Shown: positions 28,660 to 36,587 of the stretch, in pieces
Layout of the letters: each line of letters opens with the position of its first letter
Position numbering within the stretch: position 1 is the stretch's first letter
From: Methylobacterium sp. UNC378MF
GTDB taxonomy: Bacteria; Pseudomonadota; Alphaproteobacteria; Rhizobiales; Beijerinckiaceae
Assembly (NCBI RefSeq): GCF_900103195.1
Contig: NZ_FMWU01000031.1
Location: forward strand, 1-64,000
Direction: 5' to 3'
Length of the DNA: 64,000 nucleotides
Translations under genes and position numbers: made by a program
Notes under the pieces: model-generated
Seen by the model: the letters and a program-made list of their open reading frames with translations, nothing else
What the model was told of the DNA's origin: nothing
Database searches by the model: none

Positions 28660-29526
28660 TCAGCCCTCGAGAAGGGCATGGGCGGCCCGGACCAGGATCC
28701 CGTCCGGCCGGCGCAGGGCGTTGAGCACCGAGAAGTGCTCGGCCTCGGGAACCGGCAGCAGGGGCCCCGGCGCGTGGGCCGCCGCCCGCAGGGCGTGCAG
28801 GTTGCGGGCGTCGTGGATCAGGGCCGGCAATTCGCGGGAGCCGTAGGCGATGCAGAGCGGCTTCGCCACCACCGGGAGGCGCAGCGGCGACAGGGTCTCG
28901 ATCTCGACGTCGGTGAGGCTCAGCTTGGCGTTCAGAGAGGTCTGGCGGATCGGCGCGAGGTCGTAGACGCCGGAGATCGCCAGGCCCGCCGCCACCGCCG
29001 GGTGCCCGAGCTGCATCGCGGTGAGCAGCCCGCCCGCCGACCAGCCCGACAGGACCAGGGGACCGCGGATCCCGTGCGCGGCCCCGTGGGCGGCGAGCCA
29101 GTCGAGGGCCGCGCCGGTCTCCGCCACGATCCGGGCGAGGCTCGCCTCCGGCGCCAGGGTGTAGCCGACCATCGCCACCGACCAGCCGGCGGCGTTCGGG
29201 CCCTGCGCGAAGCAGGCGAACAGCTCCCGGGCGCCGCGCTGCCAGTAGCCGCCGTGGATGAAGACCAGGCAGGGCGCTCCCCCGTCCCGGGCCGGATAGA
29301 GGTCGAGGGCGTTGCGGGCGCCGGGGCCGTAGGGCACGTCGAGGCCGGCCGGATGCGCGGCCCGGTAGCCGGCCGAGGCCGCGTCCCGGGCGGCCATCTG
29401 GGCGGCGCTGTCGGCCACCGCGCGGGTGTTGTCGTAGCAGGCGTCCCGCGCCTCCTGCGCCAGGGCGGCCCAGCGGCGGCGCGGATCCGCAGGGGTCGAA
29501 TCGTCCAGGCGGAATTCCAGTGCCAT
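28660..29526 (-). CDS. Alpha/beta hydrolase, kynurenine-formamidase-like esterase
   Basis: The 288-residue protein is an alpha/beta hydrolase of the hormone-sensitive-lipase/arylformamidase-like group. The oxyanion motif is FIHGGYWQRG (about residues 87-96), the nucleophile elbow is GWSAGG, and the C-terminal catalytic His is in EAEHFSVL. The N-terminal part (YDNTRAVADSAAQM) resembles bacterial kynurenine-formamidase-like esterases. It hydrolyses an ester or N-formyl group in the cytoplasm; the substrate is unknown and no tryptophan-catabolic gene adjoins. No leader peptide is seen. Confidence 0.8.
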   Translation of the reverse strand: MALEFRLDDSTPADPRRRWAALAQEARDACYDNTRAVADSAAQMAARDAASAGYRAAHPAGLDVPYGPGARNALDLYPARDGGAPCLVFIHGGYWQRGARELFACFAQGPNAAGWSVAMVGYTLAPEASLARIVAETGAALDWLAAHGAAHGIRGPLVLSGWSAGGLLTAMQLGHPAVAAGLAISGVYDLAPIRQTSLNAKLSLTDVEIETLSPLRLPVVAKPLCIAYGSRELPALIHDARNLHALRAAAHAPGPLLPVPEAEHFSVLNALRRPDGILVRAAHALLEG

Positions 29527-29593
29527 CGTGGGCTGTCTCAGGCCTTCCGGTCACCCGTACCATGGCAGGCGGACGGGGCCGGGTCGAGGCGGT

Positions 29594-29899
29594 TCAGAAG
29601 CCGGGCCAAGCCCCGGGGATGGTGCCGCCGTAGCCCCAGCCCGTGAACGGCGGCGCCCCGACCCGTTCGCGCGTCGCCGGAGCCAGGGCCCGGACGAGCG
29701 GCCGCGTCTGCTGCCAGACCCGCCAATGCGGCCGGTCGCGCGCCGCCCTGCGGGCGAGGGTCCGGTCCATGTCGGAGGCGGTGCGATGGTGCGGCTTCCC
29801 CGGATGCTTCCCGTCATGCTGGCGGGCCTCGGCCGGGATGGCCAGCAGCAGCGCCACCGGCAGCAGGGCGGCGCGGGTCGGGACGCGGCCGGTACGCAT
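29594..29899 (-). CDS. Small secreted basic protein, unknown
   Basis: The 101-residue protein has a signal peptide (MRTGRVPTRAALLPVALLLAIPAEA, cleavage near residue 25), a basic His/Lys/Arg-rich central part and the tail PPFTGWGYGGTIPGAWPGF. No family is recognised. The start at ATG 29899 is chosen because it places the signal peptide at the N-terminus; the much longer frame upstream is antisense to argE and not real. It is divergent from argE. Confidence 0.5.
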   Translation of the reverse strand: MRTGRVPTRAALLPVALLLAIPAEARQHDGKHPGKPHHRTASDMDRTLARRAARDRPHWRVWQQTRPLVRALAPATRERVGAPPFTGWGYGGTIPGAWPGF

Positions 29900-30091
29900 G
29901 GTTCGGGCTCCGCCGGAGCGGCCTTCGGGGGCCGCCACTGACGCAGACGCCCGGGCAACCGTCCGGTTCCGGGGACCCGCCGGGCGGCCCGGACGTTGCC
30001 CGGGATCCCCGGAGCGTTGAAAACCCCGTAGGAATCCGGTCGACCCTTCCGGGCCGACCGGACCGAATCGCGCTCCCGCAGGACGCCATCC

Positions 30092-31294
30092 ATGACAGAG
30101 CCCGCACAGACCGCCCCCCCGCTCCCGGGCACGCCCGATCCGGTGGCGCTGCTCGCCACGCTCGTCGCCTTCGACACGGTGAGCGCGCGCTCGAACCTGC
30201 CGCTGATCGACTGGGCGGAGGCCTATTGCCGGGGCCAGGGCGCCGCAGTCGAGCGGGTGCCGGATCCGACCGGCCGGAAGGCGGCGCTGCTGGTCAGCGT
30301 CGGGCCGTTCGCCGACCGTCCCGGCTACGTGCTCTCCGGCCACAGCGACGTGGTGCCGACGGACGGCCAGCCCTGGTCGTCGGACCCGTTCACCCTGCGG
30401 GAGGAGCAGGGACGGCTCTACGGGCGCGGCACCTCCGACATGAAGGGATTCCTCGCGGTCTGCCTCGCGCTCCTGCCCGAGATGGTCGCGGCGGACCTCG
30501 CCACCCCGATCCACCTCGCGGTCTCGTACGACGAGGAGGTGGGCTGCCTCGGCGTGCGCCCGCTGATCGCCCGGATGCGCGAGCGCGTGCCGCGACCGCT
30601 CGGCTGTTTCGTGGGCGAGCCCACCGGGATGGATGTGGTGGTCGGCCACAAGGGCAAGTCGGCCGCCCGCCTCACCTTCCGCGGCAGGGCCAGCCACTCG
30701 GCCCTGGCGATCCAGGGCGTCAACGCGGTGGAATACGCCGCCCGCTTCATCGAGCATGTCCGCCTGTCCGCGGAGGCCATCGCCCGGGACGGAGCCCGCG
30801 ACCCGCTCTACGACGTGCCCCACACCACCGGCCTGTCGAGCGTGGTCCGGGGTGGATCGGCGCTCAACATCGTGCCCGACACCTGCAGCGTCGAATTCGA
30901 GTACCGGGCGATCGGCGCGGACGATGCCGCGGCGCTGGCAGCCGCGGCGATCGCCTACGCCACCGGGACGCTGGCGCCGCTGATGCGGGCCGGCGATCCG
31001 GCCTGCGGCGTCGATGTCGAGCCGCTGATCGATTATCCAGGCCTCGACACCGATCCGGAGGCCGAGATCGTGACCCTGGCCAAGCGCCTCGCCGGCCGCA
31101 ACGGCCACGCCAAGGTCTCGTACGGCACGGAGGGCGGGTTGTTCGAGCGGCTCGGGGGCGTGCCGGCCGTGGTGATCGGGCCGGGCTCCATCGCCCGGGC
31201 CCACCGGGCCGACGAGTACGTCACCCGGGACGAACTCGAGGCCTGCGCGGGCTTCGTCCGGCGGCTGATCCGCGCCTGTACGTCCGGCCGCTAG
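30092..31294 (+). CDS. argE: Acetylornithine deacetylase
   Basis: ArgE removes the acetyl group of N2-acetyl-L-ornithine to give ornithine in arginine synthesis. The 400-residue M20-family protein shows the metal-binding motifs SGHSDVVPTDGQPW (His and catalytic Asp), GRGTSDMKGF, YDEEVGCLG (catalytic Glu-Glu) and VGEPTGMDVV. The dimerisation-domain His is in GRASHSA, and the final ligand His is in ARAHRADEY. These match ArgE more closely than DapE. It is monocistronic here. Alphaproteobacteria often use the ArgJ acetyl-recycling route, so this paralogue could serve other N-acyl amino acids; that caveat is inference. Confidence 0.85.
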   Translation: MTEPAQTAPPLPGTPDPVALLATLVAFDTVSARSNLPLIDWAEAYCRGQGAAVERVPDPTGRKAALLVSVGPFADRPGYVLSGHSDVVPTDGQPWSSDPFTLREEQGRLYGRGTSDMKGFLAVCLALLPEMVAADLATPIHLAVSYDEEVGCLGVRPLIARMRERVPRPLGCFVGEPTGMDVVVGHKGKSAARLTFRGRASHSALAIQGVNAVEYAARFIEHVRLSAEAIARDGARDPLYDVPHTTGLSSVVRGGSALNIVPDTCSVEFEYRAIGADDAAALAAAAIAYATGTLAPLMRAGDPACGVDVEPLIDYPGLDTDPEAEIVTLAKRLAGRNGHAKVSYGTEGGLFERLGGVPAVVIGPGSIARAHRADEYVTRDELEACAGFVRRLIRACTSGR

Positions 31295-31417
31295 AGCCGC
31301 GCCCGGTCGCAACGTGATCGGGCGCGCTCTTACGCCGAACCGCTCTCCATTTCAGTGGCGCGCGCCCGGGCGCGCAGCTTCATCCGGTTCGCGCAGCGGC
31401 TGCCGGGCGTCCCGGTC

Positions 31418-32215
31418 TCACCACGGAATCCGCCCGAAGCGATCGATCAGCCGCTGATACTCGGCCTCGCTTTCGGCCTTGGAGGTCCCGCCCTGGCCGA
31501 CATCCGAGGTTCCGGAGCCCGGATGCACCAGGCGGCACACCAGCGGCAGGGCGAAGCCGTGGCGCATCAGGCTTATGTTGGGTCCGCCGTTGTGCAGAAC
31601 GTTGGCGAGCCAGGGGCGGACCTGGACCGCGTCCCGGAGGGTGCCGGGCGCCGTCGCCTCGACGAGGTGGACCCGGCGCAGGCCGGTCTCGGCGAGGCGG
31701 CCGAGCCACTCGTTGTCGTAATGCCACTTCGAGGCCGGGCTGATCGCGCCGACCTGCGCGAAGGTGGTCCGCCGCATCAGCCAGCCCGACGGCGTCGCGA
31801 AGTCGTTGATCCGGACCACCTCGCCGGCCTCGTCCACCTCGAGCTGTGTCGAGGAGACGAAATCGAAGCGCTCCAAGGCCCGCAGCGCAAAGCCGAGATA
31901 TGGCGGCAGCCAGCGATCGTCGTCCTCGAGGAAGCCGACGTAGTCCCAGCTGGCATCGACGGCGCGGATCGCGGCGTTCAGCGCGGGGATCTGCCCCTTG
32001 CGCTCGCCGCGCGCGAAGGTGATCTGCGGATGGTCCGCGAGGTGCGCGGGGATCTCGGTCTCGGGGTCGGTCCCGACGAAGAAGTGGATCGTCACCGGCC
32101 TGTCGAGTTCCTGGGCGTTGGCGCTCTCCACCGCATGGTCCAGGAAGTACTGACCGGCTTTCCCGGCCAGGGTCGAGGGCTTCAGCCGAGATGGCGTGAT
32201 GACGGCGACCCTCAT
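31418..32215 (-). CDS. Family-2-like glycosyltransferase
   Basis: The 265-residue protein has a GT-A fold. It begins MRVAVITPSRL and contains LNAAIRAVDASWDYVGFLEDDDRWLP, where EDDD is the metal-binding DXD region at about residues 117-120. A later ...HYDNEWLGRL may include the catalytic acid. It has no membrane segment. It transfers a sugar from a nucleotide donor to an unknown acceptor. ATG 32215 is used; a TTG two codons upstream is unlikely. It is monocistronic and faces an AT-rich spacer on its 5' side. Confidence 0.75.
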   Translation of the reverse strand: MRVAVITPSRLKPSTLAGKAGQYFLDHAVESANAQELDRPVTIHFFVGTDPETEIPAHLADHPQITFARGERKGQIPALNAAIRAVDASWDYVGFLEDDDRWLPPYLGFALRALERFDFVSSTQLEVDEAGEVVRINDFATPSGWLMRRTTFAQVGAISPASKWHYDNEWLGRLAETGLRRVHLVEATAPGTLRDAVQVRPWLANVLHNGGPNISLMRHGFALPLVCRLVHPGSGTSDVGQGGTSKAESEAEYQRLIDRFGRIPW

Positions 32216-32668
32216 GCCCAATGATCCGAGACTTTGATCGCTGACATTTGCAGCATAGCTCTGCTTCCAAGATCGATGTGCGGTAACGGGCCCGCAAGGG
32301 GGCCGGGCTGCGCATCAGTCCAGCGAAGAATGATGCGACGCAGGATGTCAAGACTTGCTCGAAGGTCGTTTGTGTGCGTGAATTGATCTATGGAAAATAT
32401 TACTGACGATAGTAGTGTGATGATTTATCGGTCTATAAAAATATATCTGGGTCCTGTTGCGGGTTTATCGAGCAAGCATTCGGAGTGGAGCGCTCAAATC
32501 ACTGTTGCCCGGATGCCACCCGTGATCGAAGAAGCGCGGCGCGCCGGCCCGCACAGCGCGTTCCGGGGGCGGATCTGCACGCGGGCGCGGCCGTGGACGA
32601 AACCTTTGCGCCGCTCGCGGCTTGGATCTGCGGCCTGAACCGGGCCGGGTGGGGAGACCGTTCAGCGC
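32216..32668. other. AT-rich intergenic region
   Basis: This 450-base spacer separates the divergent glycosyltransferase and DoxX genes. Bases about 32360-32470 are the most AT-rich stretch noticed in the window (for example GATTTATCGGTCTATAAAAATATATCTGG). I see no gene. It probably contains promoters for one or both neighbours, or is a remnant of foreign DNA. Confidence 0.45.
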
Positions 32669-33142
32669 ATGGCCAGCCTCAGCGTCGCGATCGCGTTCGG
32701 CGTCCGCCTGCTCCTCGTGCTGCTGTTCCTGCCGTTCAGCGCCCTCGACAAGATCCTGAATTTCAGGGGTGCGGTCGGGCAGGCGCGGCAGGCCGTGCAC
32801 GCCACCGCGCCCGCGACGGTGCTGATCCTGATCGGGCTCTGCGTCGAGATCGGGATGTCGCTCTGCATCCTGACCGGCACCGCCGACCGGGCCGCCGCCT
32901 TCGTGCTCGCCGGCTATTGCGGGGTGACGGCGCTGCTGTGGAAGCAGTTCTGGGTGCCGGGGGATTTCTGGGCCGGGGGCAAGGGCCGCGAGCTGTTCTG
33001 GGACTTCCTGAAGAACTTCGCCCTGGCGGGGGGCTTCCTGCTCATCACCTTCGGCACCGGCGCCGGGACGGTCCAGGACTTCCTCGCCGATCCGCTCGGC
33101 TCGACCCACCCCTACGCGATCACGGACCGGGCCCGGCCGTAG
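32669..33142 (+). CDS. DoxX-family membrane protein
   Basis: The 157-residue protein has four predicted membrane helices (about residues 8-26, 46-68, 72-90 and 114-132) and the DoxX-type opening LLVLLFLPFSALDKILNFRG. DoxX-like proteins are inner-membrane proteins linked to redox or sulfur-stress complexes in some bacteria; the specific role here is unknown. It is followed after 37 bases by a convergent glutathione transferase, which may indicate a shared stress theme but not co-transcription. Confidence 0.72.
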   Translation: MASLSVAIAFGVRLLLVLLFLPFSALDKILNFRGAVGQARQAVHATAPATVLILIGLCVEIGMSLCILTGTADRAAAFVLAGYCGVTALLWKQFWVPGDFWAGGKGRELFWDFLKNFALAGGFLLITFGTGAGTVQDFLADPLGSTHPYAITDRARP

Positions 33143-33179
33143 CGGGGCCAGGCGCGGCTGGGCTTGGCGCCGCGGGGCT

Positions 33180-33785
33180 TCAGCCGTGCGGCACGGTGGC
33201 TTCCATGGACGGGCGGCGCTCGAACGCCGCGTACCAGGCGGCGACCGCCGGGCGGCCCTCCCGCCACGCGAGATCGGGGAAGCGCAGGTCGAGGTAGCCG
33301 AGTGCGCAGCCCAGCGCGACCGTGCCGATATCCAGCGCCGGCATCCCGCCGACCAGGCTCTCGAACCGGTCCAGCGCCGCGCGGATCTTGCCGACCTGAC
33401 CGGCCTCCCAGGCGTCCCAGCGCTGCGGCTCGGGGCGGAGCACGCGCTCGTAGCGGGTGAGCAGCGCCGCATCGAGCAGGCCGTCGGCGAGCGCCTGCCG
33501 GGTCAGCGCGTCCCAGCGGGCGGCGCCCTCGGGGAACAGGCGCGGCCCGGACGAGAGGCCGTCGAGATACTCGCAGATCACCCGGCTGTCGTAGAGGGCG
33601 GTGCCGTCCTCCAGCACCAGGGCGGGGATCTTGCCCAGCGGGTTGTGGGCGGCGACCTCCGCGGAGGGGCCGGTCGGCGAGGCCCCCGCGACGGTGACGG
33701 CGATCCGGCTGATCAGTCCCGTCTCATGGGCGAGGACCAGCACCTTGCGGGCATAGGGGGAGGCGGGGGAGTAGAGGAGCTTCAT
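33180..33785 (-). CDS. Glutathione S-transferase
   Basis: The 201-residue protein has a thioredoxin-like N-terminal GST domain (MKLLYSPASPYARKV, with the active-site Ser at SPY; NPLGKIPALVLEDG with the cis-Pro; and LYDSRVICEYLDG, which binds the glutathione gamma-Glu). An all-helical C-terminal domain follows (LDIGTVALGCALGYLDLRFPDL). It conjugates or reduces electrophiles using glutathione in the cytosol. ATG 33785 is chosen because MKLLYS is the typical beginning of the family. Confidence 0.9.
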   Translation of the reverse strand: MKLLYSPASPYARKVLVLAHETGLISRIAVTVAGASPTGPSAEVAAHNPLGKIPALVLEDGTALYDSRVICEYLDGLSSGPRLFPEGAARWDALTRQALADGLLDAALLTRYERVLRPEPQRWDAWEAGQVGKIRAALDRFESLVGGMPALDIGTVALGCALGYLDLRFPDLAWREGRPAVAAWYAAFERRPSMEATVPHG

Positions 33786-33881
33786 CGGACCGTCCCGGTT
33801 GGTCTCAGGCGCCGTGATGGCGGCGCCGGGACCTTGCACCGATGCCGTGGCGAATCCAGTCCCCGGCGCCCCGCCGGAGGC

Positions 33882-34139
33882 TCAGACCTTCCGGGACATC
33901 CTGGCGCCGGCATGGACCACCCGGCTGCGGTTCCGGCTCGGGCTCGGGCGCCGCGCCCGCATCCGCGCGCGCCAGACGAGGATGGCGCTCGCCACCCGAT
34001 CGAGGGCGAGCATGCACAGGCTGCCGACGATGGCCAGCACACAGGCGGCCCCGATCAGGACGCCCCAGATCCCGGGGGCCGGGATGATCATCAGGCACAG
34101 GAGACCGAAGACGGCCGCGCCAGGAATCCACTTCGCCAT
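33882..34139 (-). CDS. Small membrane protein, unknown
   Basis: The 85-residue protein has two hydrophobic helices (about residues 5-20 and 23-46) and a strongly basic cytoplasmic tail (RARMRARRPSPSRNRSR). No family is recognised. It lies 97 bases upstream of the GST gene on the same strand, so it could be co-transcribed. Confidence 0.5.
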   Translation of the reverse strand: MAKWIPGAAVFGLLCLMIIPAPGIWGVLIGAACVLAIVGSLCMLALDRVASAILVWRARMRARRPSPSRNRSRVVHAGARMSRKV

Positions 34140-34330
34140 CGCGCCGTCCGCCTGAACAAGAAAAGTGTCGCTCGGTCAGAACCTGCACCGAGACCCTTAA
34201 AGAGTGTTGGATCGACTGCTGTGTAGGCGAATATTTTCAGCTTTGGAGGATGTAAATCTGTCCATCTAGGTTTATGTGCGGTAAACAAGCCGGCGAATGC
34301 GGCAGGTGATTGCCGTCCCGCGACCGGATC

Positions 34331-34666
34331 CTAATCCACCAGCGACAAGGTCCGTCCGGCGCTGACCAGATGGTAGAAGCGGCCGTCGAACATCTGCATC
34401 ACCGCCTCGGTGGCGGCGTGCGATTCCGGGCGGATCGGCGAGGCGAGGCAGGCGTCCAGGGCCGCCTGATCGGGAAAGTCCATCTCCAGGATCATGGCGA
34501 TCGGCCGCGCGTCGTCGTCCTTGGAGACGAGGCGCTGGACCCGCACGGCGGTGACGCCCGGGAACCGCCGCCAGAACGGCTCGAGCTCGTCCCGGACCCG
34601 GCGGAAGAATTCGTCCTCCCGGCCGTCGCGCACCGTGCCCTCGTAGATCGCGGTCCTGGTCAGCAT
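34331..34666 (-). CDS. Dimeric alpha/beta-barrel (EthD/ABM-like) protein
   Basis: The 111-residue protein resembles small ferredoxin-fold dimeric alpha/beta-barrel proteins: beta-strand AIYEGTVRDG, amphipathic helix DEFFRRVRDELEPFWRRF, strand VTAVRVQRLV, and a second beta-alpha unit. Members act as monooxygenases, mutases or stress proteins. It is divergent from the glycine-riboswitch operon, 195 bases away, but no functional tie can be shown. Confidence 0.55.
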   Translation of the reverse strand: MLTRTAIYEGTVRDGREDEFFRRVRDELEPFWRRFPGVTAVRVQRLVSKDDDARPIAMILEMDFPDQAALDACLASPIRPESHAATEAVMQMFDGRFYHLVSAGRTLSLVD

Positions 34667-34860
34667 CGGCCGTCCCCCTGAAATCCCCCGTCAAACCGCC
34701 GGGTCAACCGCCGGCAGCCGAGATCGCTCCCGGCCCAGATCGCTCCCGGCGACGACCCGGCGGTGACAACGCGCACCGGCTGTCGGTGGAATCGGCCGCC
34801 GGCGGGATGGGCGGGCTTCTCCCCCGCGGCCGATCGGCGTATCCCGGGACAGCCCATCGC

Positions 34861-35078
34861 GACGATGCGGGAGAGACCGGGATCTTCCCAGCAGAGGGGA
34901 CCCGGCGCCGACGGAGCAACCGCCCCGGAAACTCTCAGGCACCGGAACCGTGTCGTCAGGGCGATCTGGAGAGTGGTGCAGCGGGCGAGCCCGTGGGCAC
35001 CCGCCGAAGGGGACGTCCGTGCTTCGCCTCGCCAGGGCGAGGCCGGATCAAGCTCTCAGGCATCGGGACAGATGGGGC
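34861..35078 (+). promoter_or_regulatory. Tandem glycine riboswitch (two aptamers)
   Basis: Two consecutive glycine-aptamer motifs are readable. Aptamer 1 (about 34861-34957) has GCGGGAGAGACC, CGCCGACGGAGCAACCG and ACTCTCAGGCACCGGAACCG. Aptamer 2 (about 34961-35078) has TCTGGAGAGTGG, CCGCCGAAGGGGACG and GCTCTCAGGCATCGGGACAGA. These reproduce the glycine-riboswitch consensus (GGAGAG, CCGAAGGGG, CTCTCAGGC, GGACxGA) twice with a very short linker, the classic cooperative arrangement. It lies on the plus strand 64 bases before the start of the flavoprotein gene. A weak hairpin between 35088 and 35108 may be part of the expression platform. Such riboswitches usually turn on glycine-consuming genes; direction here is inferred. 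Confidence 0.93.
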
Positions 35079-35141
35079 GCGCAACCGGCCGACCACTTGA
35101 GGGCGGCCTTCCCGCGTCCCGACGTCTCGGAGTCCCGAATC

Positions 35142-36404
35142 ATGACCCACATCGCCGTGATCGGCGCCGGCATCACCGGCGTGACGACCGCCTATGCGCT
35201 CGCCCAGCGCGGCTACCGCGTCACCGTCCTCGACCGGCAGCGCTACGCCGCCATGGAGACCTCCTTCGCCAATGGCGGCCAGCTCTCGGCCTGCAACGCC
35301 GAGGTCTGGAACAAGCTCTCCACGGTGATGCAGGGCCTGCGCTGGATGCTGCGCCGCGACGCGCCGCTGCTGATGAATCCCAAGCCCTCCTGGCACAAGC
35401 TGTCCTGGATGGCGGAGTTCGTCCGCGAGATCGCCCATTATCGGGAGAACACCGTGGAGACGGTGCGGCTCGCCCTGAAGGCACGGGAGGCCCTGTTCGC
35501 CATGGCCGGGGCGGAGGGGATCGACTTCGACCTGAAGACCCGCGGCATCCTGCACTTCTACCGGGACCGGGCGAGCTTCGAGAAGGCCACGGCCGTCAAC
35601 GCGCTGCTGCGGGAGGGCGGCCTGGAGCGCTACGCCGTGACCCCGGAGGAGATCCGCGCCATCGAGCCGACGCTCGCCGGCACCTATCACGGCGGCTACT
35701 TCACGCCCTCGGACGCCACCGGCGACATCCACAAATTCACCCGGGGCCTCGCCGCGGCCTGCGCCCGCAAGGGCGTCCGCTTCGTCCAGGACGCAGATGT
35801 CCAGACCATCGCGCCGGGGGAGGGGGGCTATGCCGTCGGCTGGCGCGAAGCGGGCCAGCCGGCCGGCGGCGCGCAGGCCCTGCGCGCCGACGCGGTGGTG
35901 ATCTGCGCGGGCTGCGCCAGCCGGCGCTTCGCCGCGATGCTGGGCGACCGGGTCAACGTCTACCCGGTGAAGGGCTACTCGATCACCGTGAACCTGCTGA
36001 CTCCGGAGGCGCAGAAGGCGGCGCCCGAAGTGAGCATCCTCGACGAGGCGGCCAAGATCGTCACCAGCCGCCTCGGCGACGAGCGCCTGCGGGTCGCCGG
36101 CACCGCCGAGTTCAACGGCTTCAACCGCGACATCCGCCACGACCGGATCCAGCCGCTGGTCGACTGGACCCGGGAGCAGTTCCCGCGCGTCGACACCGAC
36201 CGGGTGGTGGCCTGGAGCGGCCTGCGCCCGATGCTGCCGAACATGCTGCCCAAGGTCGGCCGCGGCCGCCGGCCCGGGGTCTTCTACAACACCGGCCACG
36301 GCCATCTCGGCTGGACCCTCTCGGGCGCCACCGCCGAACTCGTCGCCGCGGCGATCGCCGCCGACCACGCGCCGGAACGGACAATCCTGCCGCTCGCGGC
36401 CTGA
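35142..36404 (+). CDS. FAD-dependent D-amino-acid dehydrogenase / glycine-oxidase-like (DadA family)
   Basis: This 420-residue flavoprotein of the DAO family is closest in layout to DadA. The FAD-binding motif is IAVIGAGITGVTTAYALAQRG at residues 4-24. ETSFANGGQLSACNAEVW is the DadA-type second motif. C-terminal motifs are WSGLRPMLPNMLPKVGR and FYNTGHGHLGWTLS. The reaction is oxidation of a D-amino acid or glycine to the 2-oxo acid and ammonia, with electrons passed to a membrane acceptor. It is the first gene after a tandem glycine riboswitch, so glycine to glyoxylate is the likely physiological reaction (inference). That would supply the second substrate for the BhcC-like aldolase two genes downstream. 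GGAG lies nine bases before ATG 35142. A palindromic repeat follows the stop. Confidence 0.85.
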   Translation: MTHIAVIGAGITGVTTAYALAQRGYRVTVLDRQRYAAMETSFANGGQLSACNAEVWNKLSTVMQGLRWMLRRDAPLLMNPKPSWHKLSWMAEFVREIAHYRENTVETVRLALKAREALFAMAGAEGIDFDLKTRGILHFYRDRASFEKATAVNALLREGGLERYAVTPEEIRAIEPTLAGTYHGGYFTPSDATGDIHKFTRGLAAACARKGVRFVQDADVQTIAPGEGGYAVGWREAGQPAGGAQALRADAVVICAGCASRRFAAMLGDRVNVYPVKGYSITVNLLTPEAQKAAPEVSILDEAAKIVTSRLGDERLRVAGTAEFNGFNRDIRHDRIQPLVDWTREQFPRVDTDRVVAWSGLRPMLPNMLPKVGRGRRPGVFYNTGHGHLGWTLSGATAELVAAAIAADHAPERTILPLAA

Positions 36405-36480
36405 AGGGTCCCGGGTTTCCGAAGGGCCGAGGCCCTTCGGCGGGGTGTCGGGGCGGAGCCCTGACGCGGCGAGCCTCCGC
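36405..36480. repeat. Dispersed intergenic palindromic repeat, copy 3 (short)
   Basis: This shortened copy comprises GTCCCGGGTTTCCGAAGGG, the hairpin GAAGGGCCGAGGCCCTTC and GGCGGGGTGTCGGGGCGGAGCCC. It starts immediately at the stop of the flavoprotein gene and separates it from the next gene of the riboswitch operon. Confidence 0.7.
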
Positions 36481-36587
36481 CCCCCGCGAGCCGGATTGCG
36501 GCGCGCCGTCCTGTCCCCACAAGGGAGGCGCGCCGACCAAGATTATTTTGTATTATCTTCCCGAACCGCCCCGGAAACCGAGCCGCG

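Noticed and set aside
29900-31312. The N-terminal part of a 572-residue minus-strand frame
   Set aside because: It is antisense to argE; only the last 101 codons (from 29899) form a plausible secreted protein.
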